The position numbers and the translations under genes were made by a program. This document shows positions 1 to 8,101 of a DNA stretch of 37,645 nt, piece after piece; the first letter of the stretch is position 1, and each line of letters opens with the position of its first letter. A model generated the notes under the pieces. It made no database searches. It had not been told where the DNA came from and worked only from the letters and a program-made list of their open reading frames with translations. The DNA comes from Chloroflexota bacterium (GTDB lineage Bacteria > Chloroflexota > Ktedonobacteria > Ktedonobacterales > Ktedonobacteraceae), in assembly GCA_902812455.1 (NCBI GenBank), contig CADDZH010000046.1, forward strand, positions 1 through 37,645, written 5' to 3'.

Positions 1-85
1 GTATGATACCGAGTGTCAAGCCGGCAGTGAGACCCACAAGACAGCCTGGATGAGCGAGGTTGCGCCCTCGTAATCTGTTGAGCAT
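1..85 (-). CDS. Partial membrane protein (5' end only)
   Basis: An ATG at 85 opens a frame that stays open to the window edge, giving 28 residues. They begin MLNRLRGRN and continue into a Gly/Leu/Ile-rich hydrophobic stretch that looks like the start of a membrane segment. A well-spaced promoter lies upstream on the same strand (155-160 and 132-137), which supports a real gene. The ribosome binding site is weak (GGATGA about 10 nt upstream). The family is not recognised and the rest of the gene is outside the window. Confidence 0.5.
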   Translation of the reverse strand, partial: MLNRLRGRNLAHPGCLVGLTAGLTLGII

Positions 86-131
86 AGCGTTGTGTTCATC
101 CTATCACTAGTACGTTGTCCGTTGTGTTGTA

Positions 132-160
132 ATGATAATGCTCTCGTATGAAAGCGTCAA
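132..160 (-). promoter_or_regulatory. Promoter of the leftward partial gene
   Basis: On the minus strand TTGACG (160-155) and TATCAT (137-132) are separated by exactly 17 nt. The -35 sits inside the palindrome GCGTC-AA-GACGC (154-165), a possible operator. The predicted start is near 125, leaving a leader of about 40 nt before the ATG at 85. Confidence 0.6.
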
Positions 161-192
161 GACGCATTTTTCTGGTACCGTTTTCGCAATGC

Positions 193-221
193 TGGACAAG
201 CCAGAAATTTGCGTTTATACT
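193..221 (+). promoter_or_regulatory. Promoter of the P-loop kinase gene
   Basis: TGGACA (193-198) and TATACT (216-221) are 17 nt apart, close to the sigma-70 consensus. The predicted transcription start near 228 gives a leader of about 75 nt to the ATG at 303. Confidence 0.5.
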
Positions 222-302
222 GGATTTCGCTACAAGTACGGGGAAGCAACTTCTATGTAGGCAAGAAAGTCATTGGATTGCATGATCTGAAGAAGTGAGA
301 CC

Positions 303-881
303 ATGACTGTACATAACAGGAGCACGTTCGTCTTGATGCGCGGATATCCTGGTACAGGTAAAAGCACGATAGCGCGGGCTATTGCTGCTGCGCTGCATGC
401 ACCGCTCATCGACCGGGATATTATCCGCCAGAAGGCCGTAGATATTTTTGGTGAACTACCAGCAATCGGGCACTTTTCATACGAGCTGATGTTCGTGCTC
501 ACCGAAGAACAATTGCGCCTGGGACTGAGCGTGGTCGTGGATACACCCTTAACCTACCGGACTACTTATGAACAGGCCAGGGCCCTGGCCGAAAAATATC
601 ATACTCCCATGCTGGTCGTTCATTGCCAGTGCCCGCCTGAAGTACAAAAACGCCGCCTGGAGGGACGTAAAGGCAAAGTCTCGGAATTCCAGATCACTTC
701 ATGGGAAGAATGGTTGCAGTGGAAGCCACGCTTCGAGGACTTCGACGATGAGGGCTGTATCATCGATACTTCAAGGCCGCTCGACGATTCGCTGGCAAAG
801 GTGATGCGTAGCATTCATGAATTGCACCAGCATGATACGTATATGACGGAAGAAAATGTCTCCGATCAGCCCCGCATTTGA
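303..881 (+). CDS. AAA/zeta-toxin-like P-loop kinase
   Basis: A 192-residue soluble protein with a Walker A motif at residues 14-22 (GYPGTGKST). It is followed by the IDRD segment typical of AAA_33/zeta-toxin-type small-molecule kinases and a short hydrophobic strand (SVVVDTP, about 77-83). Length and order of motifs fit a single-domain NTP-dependent kinase that phosphorylates a small molecule or nucleotide; the substrate cannot be read from sequence. No antitoxin-like partner lies beside it, so a toxin role is not supported. The gene stands alone behind its own promoter. The ATG at 303 is chosen because the Walker A starts only 14 residues later. The RBS is weak (GAAG-type). Confidence 0.75.
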   Translation: MTVHNRSTFVLMRGYPGTGKSTIARAIAAALHAPLIDRDIIRQKAVDIFGELPAIGHFSYELMFVLTEEQLRLGLSVVVDTPLTYRTTYEQARALAEKYHTPMLVVHCQCPPEVQKRRLEGRKGKVSEFQITSWEEWLQWKPRFEDFDDEGCIIDTSRPLDDSLAKVMRSIHELHQHDTYMTEENVSDQPRI

Positions 882-950
882 GGTTTTCGTACACCAGCAA
901 GCCTACACCCGCAAGCAATCATAAAAACGATTATCGATATATCCCCTCTG

Positions 951-956
951 TATAAT
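951..956 (+). promoter_or_regulatory. -10 element for the small membrane protein
   Basis: A perfect TATAAT, about 95 nt before the start codon at 1052. No convincing -35 is seen at 16-18 nt upstream, so confidence is limited. Confidence 0.35.
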
Positions 957-1051
957 GAACATGTGAGTAGCCCGGTCATTGAAGCTGACGGTACTTGCAC
1001 AATCAAGCTTTGGATATTGCTTCGATATTACGCAGAAAGGATACGATTGAT

Positions 1052-1225
1052 ATGACCATGAAAGAGACCCTCCAGGAAAGGTTCGATGTGTTGAAAGAGA
1101 ACGTGACACGCAGGCGACCCAATTTCAAGCTGCTCCTGGTCGTTTCTGCCGCGCTGGCTGTCGGAACGAGCGCGTTCTTTATCATCCGGCGCAGGCTCAA
1201 TGCGGCTGCCTCGACCGAAAAGTAG
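1052..1225 (+). CDS. Small single-pass membrane protein
   Basis: A 57-residue protein beginning MTMKETLQERF: a charged amphipathic N-terminus, one hydrophobic helix (LLLVVSAALAVGTSAFFII, about residues 27-45), then an RRR stop-transfer and a short tail. The start is chosen because AGAAAGGA lies 10 nt upstream of the ATG at 1052. A longer upstream extension has no ribosome binding site. The family is not recognised. It is probably inserted with N-terminus and C-terminus on opposite sides of the membrane. It stands alone between the kinase and a repeat element. Confidence 0.6.
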   Translation: MTMKETLQERFDVLKENVTRRRPNFKLLLVVSAALAVGTSAFFIIRRRLNAAASTEK

Positions 1226-1244
1226 GCTATTTCTGGGACTCCGT

Positions 1245-1457
1245 CGTAGGGGCGGGAGTGGCTTTACAGGGGTAGGTTTTTCCGTGGATCCGCCTCTTAA
1301 CCGGATCGGCGCCTGCTTGTAGAAGCTCGATTTATCGAAGCTGTGGGTGGTGAGGATGCGGCGTGGGGGCCTTGTGCTTGTCCTCGCGCCCCCATCGCTG
1401 CTCCCTCACCCCAAAACACCTACGCCTGTAAACCCTTGCGGTCGTTCTGCTACGAGA
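1245..1457. repeat. MITE-like inverted intergenic repeat
   Basis: Two imperfect copies of one unit (TTTACAGG, one base, GTAGGT, then T-rich) face each other at about 1260-1283 and 1411-1435. Both carry TCGTAG at their outer side. Between them lies a long, nearly perfect hairpin at 1349-1410: GGTGAGG, GCGGCG and TGGGGG pair with CCCCCA, CGCTGC and CCTCACC. The element fills the gap between the convergent small membrane gene and the lipoprotein stop codon, so it may also end transcription from both sides. Confidence 0.55.
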
Positions 1458-1468
1458 GCGGCCTTTTA

Positions 1469-3010
1469 CTAGCCGGTTTGCGTAACATAGTGCCACACGA
1501 GCGTGCCTTGATTGGCCCGCAGCGCGTAGACCATTCCATTGCCTGCGCCCATATAAATTGTTGTATCCACAAGCACAGGGTCGCCGAACACAATCCCATC
1601 AATTGGATAGCTCCAGACCAGAGTTCCATCTTGCGCTCTCAGGGCATACAGGGCGCTGCTGGTTGAAGTCCCGGCGCCGGCGTAGATCACTCCATTTGAA
1701 AGCAATGCCCCACTTGGAGAACCATCGACCGTATCTTGCCAGAGAACTTTGCCATCACTACTTTGCAGCGCAGAGATAGTGCCTGTATCGCTACCCTCAG
1801 CATCAACCACGCTCGTATAGACAATTCCCTGCTCTACTTGCAGCCAGCTCGCGAAGCTACTCTTCCCATTATTCATTGCATACTGCCAGAGCAGCGTTCC
1901 GTCGCTGGCCCGTATCGCATACACGCTAGTTTTCCCTTCTTTCAAAGGCTTGGTTTCCCCGGCACCGCCAGCTTGCCCCTTGCTCCCATTGAGCCAGTTG
2001 CTCCATAAAAGCGCTCCCACATCCATCGCCTGGGGTAGAAGGCCAGCGCTCTGAGTAGTGGGTAGCTCAATTTTTGTCGTCATGAGGTACAACACTCCAT
2101 CCACTATTTGTGGTGATTGGTAAATGTTAGTATCAATAGCTCGGCTCCAGAGCTGGTGGCCGTCACCAGCCCGCAGCGCGGCCAGCTTGTCCTGTAAAAG
2201 GACATAGACTACTCCATCTGGGCCAGCGTATGTATCTGCCAATCCATCTGTCGTATAGCGCCATAGCACTCTGCCATCGCTCGCCCGCAAGGCATAGACA
2301 GCGCTTGCCTGCCCGTAATTGCCTGCGCTCACATACAGAATCCCATTGACCAGAGACGACATTTGATAAGAAGATCCATCCTGCGCCGTAAAGCGCCAGA
2401 GCTGCCTTCCATCGCTTGCTCGCAGCGCAATGATTCCATCGCCCTGTGTGGCAATATAGATCACGTTGTCATTCACAAGCGGGCTGTAGATGTAACTACC
2501 GTAATTGTTATCGTCGAAGCGCCATAGCACGCTGCCATCGCTTGCCCGCAGAGCATATAAATGGGAGGGCTCATCCTGCCCTTCAGATGAACTGACATAA
2601 ACAATCCCATTGGCCACCACTGGCAGCTCATCCACTGATCCATTGATCTGGGTGCGCCACAGCAAAGAGCCATTACTGGCGCGCAACGCATACACGGCAT
2701 TATTAAAGGTGCCAGCATAGGCCACCCCGGTGCCAGCATAAACCACTCCATCCGCTATCGTCACACTCACATTAGTGTCTGACTCCAGCGGCGACTTGAT
2801 CGGCGCCGCAGACGGCGCTGGTATCATCCTCGGACTGGCTGTTGATGTCACTACATGGCCGGAACCTGAAACCGCATGACCAGAATCACCGTGCGAGGTC
2901 TGGCTCGATGCCTGGCCACATCCCGCCAGAGCAGTGGCGAGCATCACCACAAGCACTATAAACACAACTATCGAGTTACTTTGCAAAGACTCATATCCGA
3001 CCTTGCGCAT
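1469..3010 (-). CDS. PQQ-type beta-propeller lipoprotein
   Basis: 513 residues. The N-terminus has an uncleaved-looking hydrophobic signal (IVVFIVLVVMLATALAGC) ending in a lipobox LAGC, so the mature protein should be lipid-anchored on the outer face of the membrane. After a Ser/Thr-rich linker come about eight repeats carrying YALRASDGxxLWR, the signature of PQQ/BamB-like propellers. These are likely scaffolds or binding surfaces; catalytic use of PQQ is not implied. The start is the ATG at 3010, because GGAGG sits 5 nt upstream; a TTG four codons earlier overlaps that site. It is divergent from the two-component operon, and the operator between them suggests joint control. Confidence 0.8.
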   Translation of the reverse strand: MRKVGYESLQSNSIVVFIVLVVMLATALAGCGQASSQTSHGDSGHAVSGSGHVVTSTASPRMIPAPSAAPIKSPLESDTNVSVTIADGVVYAGTGVAYAGTFNNAVYALRASNGSLLWRTQINGSVDELPVVANGIVYVSSSEGQDEPSHLYALRASDGSVLWRFDDNNYGSYIYSPLVNDNVIYIATQGDGIIALRASDGRQLWRFTAQDGSSYQMSSLVNGILYVSAGNYGQASAVYALRASDGRVLWRYTTDGLADTYAGPDGVVYVLLQDKLAALRAGDGHQLWSRAIDTNIYQSPQIVDGVLYLMTTKIELPTTQSAGLLPQAMDVGALLWSNWLNGSKGQAGGAGETKPLKEGKTSVYAIRASDGTLLWQYAMNNGKSSFASWLQVEQGIVYTSVVDAEGSDTGTISALQSSDGKVLWQDTVDGSPSGALLSNGVIYAGAGTSTSSALYALRAQDGTLVWSYPIDGIVFGDPVLVDTTIYMGAGNGMVYALRANQGTLVWHYVTQTG

Positions 3011-3115
3011 AGAGACCTCCAAATCTCGCTCTCGCTTACTCTCTATTCTATTGCCCGCTCTTGTTCATCCTGCCCTTCACCCTCCACGCCTTCCCCTGCA
3101 AATGTAACCCCTATG

Positions 3116-3161
3116 CCTGAAATGAACCTGAAACAGCCTTCACGATTCAGATCCATTTCAG
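3116..3161. promoter_or_regulatory. Mirrored OmpR/PhoB-type operator between divergent promoters
   Basis: CCTGAAA occurs at 3116-3122 and again at 3127-3133, an 11-bp period. In the opposite sense GATTCAG (3144-3150) and ATTTCAG (3155-3161) also have an 11-bp period. Such 11-bp direct repeats are the known recognition form of OmpR/PhoB regulators. Each pair is followed 9-10 nt outward by a -10 element: TACATT on the minus strand (3106-3101) towards the lipoprotein and TATAAC on the plus strand (3172-3177) towards the regulator. Neither promoter has a good -35, as expected for activated promoters. Confidence 0.6.
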
Positions 3162-3242
3162 TTCCTCGCGCTATAACTCCTTCACACGGCATTATGTTAT
3201 GATAAGCACATAAGGATTGTTCCTCCTGAGAGGGCCGCGAAG

Positions 3243-3929
3243 ATGAAAGCGCATATTCTCATTGTTGATGACGATAGCCGCGTTACCAATGCCCTGCGAC
3301 GCACTCTCACATACGAGGGCTATCAAACATCGACGGCCTCAAACGGTGAGGAGGCCCTATCGCTTGCTCGCCTGAAAGTGCCCGACCTGGTGATCCTCGA
3401 TCTCATGCTGCCAGGTATTGATGGGCTTGAGGTGTGCCGCAGGCTGAGAAAGACCAGTAAAGATGTAGCGATCCTCATGCTGACGGCGCGCGACGCCGTG
3501 AGGGATCGTGTGACGGGCCTGGAAACGGGGGCAGACGATTACCTGGTCAAGCCCTTTGCCTCTGATGAACTGCTGGCGCGGGTGAAGGCATTGCTGCGCA
3601 GGCGCAATCCGCCGGATGTCAGGCGAGAAGTGTTATGTTTCGATGATCTGGAGCTGGACATGGCCACGCGGCAAGCTAAACGGGGTAATCGAACGATCGA
3701 GCTTAGCACAACCGAATTTGAGCTACTGGCAATGTTCATGCGCAACCCTCGCATCGTGCTCACGCGCACACTCTTGATGGATCGCATCTGGGGGAGCGAC
3801 TTCGAAGGAGGGCCGAATGTCCTGGAGGTGTATATCGGGCACCTGCGCAATAAGCTAGAACAGCAGGGTGAGAAGCGACTCATTCAGACGGTGCGCGGAG
3901 CCGGATACGTGCTCAGGAGGATAGACTAG
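3243..3929 (+). CDS. OmpR/PhoB-family response regulator
   Basis: 228 residues. The receiver domain (about 1-120) shows the acidic pocket DDD at 9-11, the phosphorylatable Asp53 in ILDLMLPG, Thr81 and Lys103 in the KPF motif. The C-terminal winged helix (about 130-226) has [16 protein letters not shown] and the closing [10 protein letters not shown] typical of the Trans_reg_C family. It should bind DNA when phosphorylated. It is followed after one nucleotide by the histidine kinase gene, so the two are translated from one message. GAGAGG lies upstream of the ATG. Period-11 direct repeats upstream are its likely own target. Confidence 0.93.
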   Translation: MKAHILIVDDDSRVTNALRRTLTYEGYQTSTASNGEEALSLARLKVPDLVILDLMLPGIDGLEVCRRLRKTSKDVAILMLTARDAVRDRVTGLETGADDYLVKPFASDELLARVKALLRRRNPPDVRREVLCFDDLELDMATRQAKRGNRTIELSTTEFELLAMFMRNPRIVLTRTLLMDRIWGSDFEGGPNVLEVYIGHLRNKLEQQGEKRLIQTVRGAGYVLRRID

Positions 3930-3930
3930 T

Positions 3931-5475
3931 ATGTATATTCCCTTGCAAGTCCGCCTGACATTGTTCTATGTGCTCTTACTGGGGCTGGCGCTCTGGTTCT
4001 TTGGGCAAATCGTCTATACGCAGGCAGAGCAGAGGGCTTACAGTAATCTTGACGATGTGCTGAGCAGCAGGGCCGCTAGCGTGAGATTGGGCAAACTGCT
4101 TGCGAGTGGCAATGCACCAGAATTGCCAGCTATTTTGTCGAGTGTAGACAGCGCGGGAACGAATGGGGTGGCTATCGAGGTGCTGGACAGCAAGCTGAAT
4201 TTGCTTGCGACTACGAGTGATACAACGGGTGATTTCTTGCAAACACACGTCGAACAGGCTGGTTCAAGTCCCGTGCCGTGGGATGTGCAGGCAGCGCGGA
4301 AGATTTTGCAGCATCCTTTCTTGAATGGCAGCCCCAATTATCCGCTCAGCACTACGCCCAACAGCATGTACAGCACCATTACCTATCAGGGACAGCAGGT
4401 GCGGGTGTATACACTGGCAAATGACGATTTTGGCCAGTTGCATATTATTCAAACGGCGCGATCCGAGCAAGATATTCAGCAATCGCTGAATAATCTTCGC
4501 CAACTCCTCATTGAAGGTGGAGGGTTAGTGCTGCTCTTTGCGGCCTTGGGAGGTTGGTTGATAACAAGAGGTGTTTTAGCGAGAGTACGGCACATCACCA
4601 AAACAGCACATAGTATCAGCGCTTCTCAGGACTTTAGCCAGAGGGTGCCAGATAAGACATGGGTAGGACGCGATGAACTGGCCACGCTAGCAAGGACATT
4701 CAATGAGATGCTGGCAACCCTGCAACGCTTATACGAGCAGCAACAACGCTTCGTTGCCGATGCATCGCATGAACTGCGCGCTCCGATTACCTCGATTCGC
4801 TGCAATCTCGACCTGCTGGCTAAAGCGCCCGATCTTCCTGAAGAAGAGGCCCGGGCAGCCCTGGCAGATGCGCGAACTGAAGCAGACCGCATGGGACGAC
4901 TGGTAAACGACCTGCTAACCCTTGCTCGCGCCGATTCTATACAATATACGGGGCTGACCGTATCTGATGGCTATAGGAAATCCGAGAGGCAGCGCGTTGA
5001 CCTGGATAGCCTCTTGCTGGAGGTATTCCGGCAATACCGGCCAGGCCGAGAAGATAAGGGTGAGGATGTGAAGCAGCCAGGGCCGCGCCTGCTCTTGCAG
5101 CATATTACACCTGCAACGGTCTATGGTGAGGCAGACCAGTTGAAGCAGGTGCTGGTAGCGCTGGTGGATAACGCCCTCAAATATACTCCCCAGGCCGGCA
5201 ACGTCTCGCTTTCACTTACTACTGAAGGGCAGTTTGCAATTTTGCAGGTGAGCGATACGGGCCCCGGCATTTCCCCTGACGACTTGCCCCATATCTTCGA
5301 GCGCTTTTATCGTGCGGATCGCACACGTTCTCGCGACCGCGATCGTGGTGGAACCGGACTTGGCCTGGCTATTGTGCAAAGCATTGTGCAGGAGCACCAG
5401 GGAACCATTGAGGTAGAAAGTACGCCGGGAAAAGGCACTACGTTTACCGTGAGGCTGCCTTTAGCCGAGACGTAG
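3931..5475 (+). CDS. Membrane sensor histidine kinase
   Basis: 514 residues in the usual order. First comes TM1 (about 9-28), then a periplasmic or external sensor region (about 30-190) with no recognisable fold. TM2 (about 195-213) leads into HAMP (about 214-270), and HisKA follows with phospho-acceptor His280 in the SHELRAPI box. The ATPase domain has N, G1 (DTGPGIS) and G2 (GGTGLGLAI) boxes and ends with TFTVRLP. It is the cognate kinase of the regulator one nucleotide upstream. Its last 15 bases overlap the 3' end of the convergent thiL gene on the other strand. The stimulus is unknown; the neighbouring lipoprotein may take part in sensing. Confidence 0.92.
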   Translation: MYIPLQVRLTLFYVLLLGLALWFFGQIVYTQAEQRAYSNLDDVLSSRAASVRLGKLLASGNAPELPAILSSVDSAGTNGVAIEVLDSKLNLLATTSDTTGDFLQTHVEQAGSSPVPWDVQAARKILQHPFLNGSPNYPLSTTPNSMYSTITYQGQQVRVYTLANDDFGQLHIIQTARSEQDIQQSLNNLRQLLIEGGGLVLLFAALGGWLITRGVLARVRHITKTAHSISASQDFSQRVPDKTWVGRDELATLARTFNEMLATLQRLYEQQQRFVADASHELRAPITSIRCNLDLLAKAPDLPEEEARAALADARTEADRMGRLVNDLLTLARADSIQYTGLTVSDGYRKSERQRVDLDSLLLEVFRQYRPGREDKGEDVKQPGPRLLLQHITPATVYGEADQLKQVLVALVDNALKYTPQAGNVSLSLTTEGQFAILQVSDTGPGISPDDLPHIFERFYRADRTRSRDRDRGGTGLGLAIVQSIVQEHQGTIEVESTPGKGTTFTVRLPLAET

Positions 5476-6468
5476 GTGATCCCAACCTCCAGGTGCTAAC
5501 GGTGAAGAGATTCCCTGCCTGACCAGCGTTCTGGCTAAATCCGCGCGAATGCTTCCGATAGCGGTTGCCTTGACCCCTGTCGTAGCAAGCAGTTCTTGAG
5601 GCAAAGTGGTTGCGCGGTCGGCAGGAACAGTAAAGAGTAATTCGTAGTCTTCGCCTCCATACAGCGCGAGGTCTTGTGGGTTTCGACCGGCCTGTGTGGC
5701 AATTGTCACGACTTCTGGCAGGATCGGCAGGGATTCGGCTTCGATCTGGACGCCAACACTGCTGGCATCGCAAATATGCGATACATCGGCGGCCAGCCCA
5801 TCGCTAATATCGATAGCAGTTGTCACCCCATGCTGGGCAAGCCAGCGGCCTGCTGCCACTCGCGGTGTGGGCACGCGCTGCATGGCCAGCACGCTCGTAA
5901 GCACTTCTGGCGCAATATTCGCTGCAAGCTGCTCATCCTCCGATACCAGCAAACCAGCGGCTGCCGTTCCCAGATGGCCCGTTACCATAACGATATCTCC
6001 TGGCCTTGCCCTATCGCGCCGCAAGACATGCATACCTGTTCCCAGCAGGGTGATGTCAATGATCAGCCGTTCTGCATTGCGCGCAATATTGCCGCCAACA
6101 ATCGCTATGCCAAATTGGGTAGCCTCTTGCTGCAAACCGGCATAGATGCCGTCAAGAATGGCTACATCCAATGTAGGGGGCAGGAGCAGCGAGACGAGGG
6201 CGAAACGGGGCCTGGCCCCCATCGCCGCAATGTCGCTGATGTTGACAGCCAGCGCTCGCCGCCCTATATCTCGCGGCTCCATATAGCGCAAGCGAAAATG
6301 GGTGTCCTGCACCTGCACATCACAGGTCACTATTAACAGCTCATCGCCTCCGATATCGAGAATAGCCGCGTCATCTCCCACCCCCAGGATAACGCCAGGC
6401 AATCGCGGCAGGCCAGCAGTCAGGCGTGCAATCAGCCCGAACTCGCCTAATTCTGCAATCGAAGTCAT
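5461..6468 (-). CDS. thiL: Thiamine-monophosphate kinase
   Basis: ThiL makes thiamine diphosphate from thiamine monophosphate with ATP, the last step of the pathway. The 335-residue protein, of normal length, shows GEFGLIARL at the start, GVGDDAA (ATP/Mg binding), NISDIAAMGA, AIDISDGLAAD and YGGEDYELLF, all AIR-synthase-like ThiL motifs. The ATG at 6468 is chosen over an upstream one because it follows GGGGTG and lies one base after the thiE stop, so it is coupled to it. It is the last gene of the operon. Its final 15 bases are antisense to the end of the histidine kinase gene. Confidence 0.93.
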   Translation of the reverse strand: MTSIAELGEFGLIARLTAGLPRLPGVILGVGDDAAILDIGGDELLIVTCDVQVQDTHFRLRYMEPRDIGRRALAVNISDIAAMGARPRFALVSLLLPPTLDVAILDGIYAGLQQEATQFGIAIVGGNIARNAERLIIDITLLGTGMHVLRRDRARPGDIVMVTGHLGTAAAGLLVSEDEQLAANIAPEVLTSVLAMQRVPTPRVAAGRWLAQHGVTTAIDISDGLAADVSHICDASSVGVQIEAESLPILPEVVTIATQAGRNPQDLALYGGEDYELLFTVPADRATTLPQELLATTGVKATAIGSIRADLARTLVRQGISSPLAPGGWDHLRLG

Positions 6469-6469
6469 A

Positions 6470-7165
6470 TCACACCCCTTCTTGCTCATATGCAGAAGGC
6501 AGCGCGGCATCAATAACGGTGCGCAAGAGACGGGCAGCAGCGGCTATGTCATTGGCGCTGACAACAGCAGTAATGACGGCCACGCCAGAGGCACCGGCCC
6601 GTATAACTTCCGCCGCATTTTCTGGGGTGATACCGCCAATAGCCACGAGCGGTAGCGCATATCTCTGTGCCAGATCCACCAGCAGTTGCACACCGGTCGC
6701 AGGACCCGCATCAGGCTTACCAAGCGAAGGATAGATAGGGCCAACTCCCAGGTAGTCGGCTCCACCTTTCACCGCCTCTTCAGCTTCCTCGACAGTAGCG
6801 GCTGAAACGCCCAGGATACGATGCGGCCCCAGCAACTTCCTGGCAAGCTCGGCAGGCATATCTTCCTGTCCTACATGAGCGCCATCGGCTTCTACGGCCA
6901 GCGCCACATCCACGCGGTCGTTCACAATAAACAATGCACCGCGCTCCCTGGTTAGATCGCGCAGCATGCGTCCTTCTTCGATGAGCGTGCGAGTGCTGGC
7001 CGTCTTATCACGCAACTGGATGACCGTTGCACCACCGTCAAGAGCCGCTGTTGCGACAGTACGTGTATCGCGCCCGCGCGACCACTCACGGTCAGTCAGC
7101 ACATGCAGGCGAAGGCGCGGCGCAAGCTCTCGACCCTGTTTTGGTTGTTCAAATGAAAGAGACAT
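6470..7165 (-). CDS. thiE: Thiamine-phosphate synthase
   Basis: ThiE joins the HMP pyrophosphate and thiazole phosphate moieties into thiamine monophosphate. The 231-residue TIM barrel contains VIQLRDK (pyrophosphate site), FIVNDRVDVA, GAHVGQEDMP, YLGVGPIYPS and VAIGGITPEN, all diagnostic. It starts at 7165, where its ATG shares the A of the thiM stop in TGATG, so it is translated by reinitiation. The N-terminal 15 residues are slightly longer than in enteric forms. The gene sits between thiM, which supplies the thiazole phosphate, and thiL, which uses the product. Confidence 0.95.
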   Translation of the reverse strand: MSLSFEQPKQGRELAPRLRLHVLTDREWSRGRDTRTVATAALDGGATVIQLRDKTASTRTLIEEGRMLRDLTRERGALFIVNDRVDVALAVEADGAHVGQEDMPAELARKLLGPHRILGVSAATVEEAEEAVKGGADYLGVGPIYPSLGKPDAGPATGVQLLVDLAQRYALPLVAIGGITPENAAEVIRAGASGVAVITAVVSANDIAAAARLLRTVIDAALPSAYEQEGV

Positions 7166-7986
7166 CAGGTGATGCTCACTTTCTGATTCCGCGCAAAGGT
7201 TTCCTCGTCCAATGCGGCAACAGCATCGAGCAAGTGCGAGCGGAACGTTCCCGGGCCGCCTGCTCTTGGAGCCGCCAGTTCGCCGGCCAGGCCCATAGCC
7301 ACCAGGCCGGCAGTGGTGGCGAGCCAGGCATCAGGCTCGACTGCCAGAAATGCTGCCACCAGCGTAGTCGCCATACAGCCGCTGCCGGTAATAGTAGCCA
7401 GTAGCGGATGCCCATTATCGACATATGCCACCCGCTCGCCATCGGCAATCACATCACGCACACCCGTGATGGCGACACTGCACCCAAATTCGCGCGCCGC
7501 CCGGCTGGCTACCATCTCGCGATCTTCTGAGAGCGAAATAGAATCAACACCCCTGGTCTCGGCGGCTACCCCCACTAGCGTACCAACCTCGGAGGCATTG
7601 CCGCGAATGCTAGCGATCTTCAGCTCACGCAAGAGGCGCAGAGCGCTCTGGGTACGCAAGGTAGTAGCGCCTGCGCCGACAGGGTCTAGCACAATGGGAA
7701 TGCCCCGCTCGTTCGCACGCCTTCCCGCGCGCAGCATCGCTTCAATCTGTTCAGGGGTGAGCGTACCTATGTTGAGCAGCAAGACATTGGCGAGGCTGAC
7801 CATCTCTTCAACCTCTTCGAGGGCGTGGGCCATCACCGGCGCGGCTCCGATGGCGAGCGTAATATTCGCCGTGTCGTTCATAACCACCATATTGGTTATA
7901 TGATGGACAAGCGGCCGCTGCTCGCGAATGCGGCTGAGCAGGGGCGCCAGAGATGATATTGATTGAGTTTTCTCGATGTCGTTCAT
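7165..7986 (-). CDS. thiM: Hydroxyethylthiazole kinase
   Basis: ThiM phosphorylates 4-methyl-5-hydroxyethylthiazole, a salvage step. The 273-residue protein has the family motifs VHHITNMVVMNDTAN, VLDPVGAGATTLR, the RGNASEV segment and ITGSGCMATT, which carries the conserved Cys. The ATG at 7986 is preceded by GGAGGG at 6 nt, and the extra upstream residues in the same frame are not ThiM-like. It is separated from thiD by 115 nt that hold a strong folded element. The operon thus salvages thiazole rather than making it: no thiG, thiS, thiH or thiC is present in the window. Confidence 0.94.
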   Translation of the reverse strand: MNDIEKTQSISSLAPLLSRIREQRPLVHHITNMVVMNDTANITLAIGAAPVMAHALEEVEEMVSLANVLLLNIGTLTPEQIEAMLRAGRRANERGIPIVLDPVGAGATTLRTQSALRLLRELKIASIRGNASEVGTLVGVAAETRGVDSISLSEDREMVASRAAREFGCSVAITGVRDVIADGERVAYVDNGHPLLATITGSGCMATTLVAAFLAVEPDAWLATTAGLVAMGLAGELAAPRAGGPGTFRSHLLDAVAALDEETFARNQKVSIT

Positions 7987-8028
7987 GTTATCCCTCCAGG
8001 GAAAGCCTGGCCTCACAAGGCTACCTTG

Positions 8029-8083
8029 CCGCTCAGGTGAGTGTTCTGCGAACACTAGACGCGCAAGCGTCGTTCCTGAGCGG
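8029..8083 (-). ncRNA. Three-way-junction RNA element between thiD and thiM
   Basis: A 9-bp perfect outer stem (8029-8037 with 8075-8083; CCGCTCAGG/CCTGAGCGG) encloses two perfect hairpins. One is a 7-bp stem (8040-8046 with 8050-8056, 3-nt loop). The other is a 5-bp stem (8058-8062 with 8067-8071, 4-nt loop). Only 1-3 unpaired bases lie at each junction. It lies in the transcribed gap of the operon, about 42 nt before the thiM start codon. It has none of the conserved bases of a TPP riboswitch. Read on the plus strand, the small hairpin would have a GCAA (GNRA) loop, so a palindromic repeat or plus-strand RNA is also possible. Confidence 0.5.
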
Positions 8084-8101
8084 AATATAAACCCAAGGCC
8101 A

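Noticed and set aside
303..881. Zeta toxin of a toxin-antitoxin pair
   Set aside because: No antitoxin-like gene is adjacent; the short protein fits small AAA_33 kinases equally well.
8029..8083. Second TPP riboswitch between thiD and thiM
   Set aside because: It has three helices but neither the CTGAGA nor the CCTGAT...GCCAGCG consensus.
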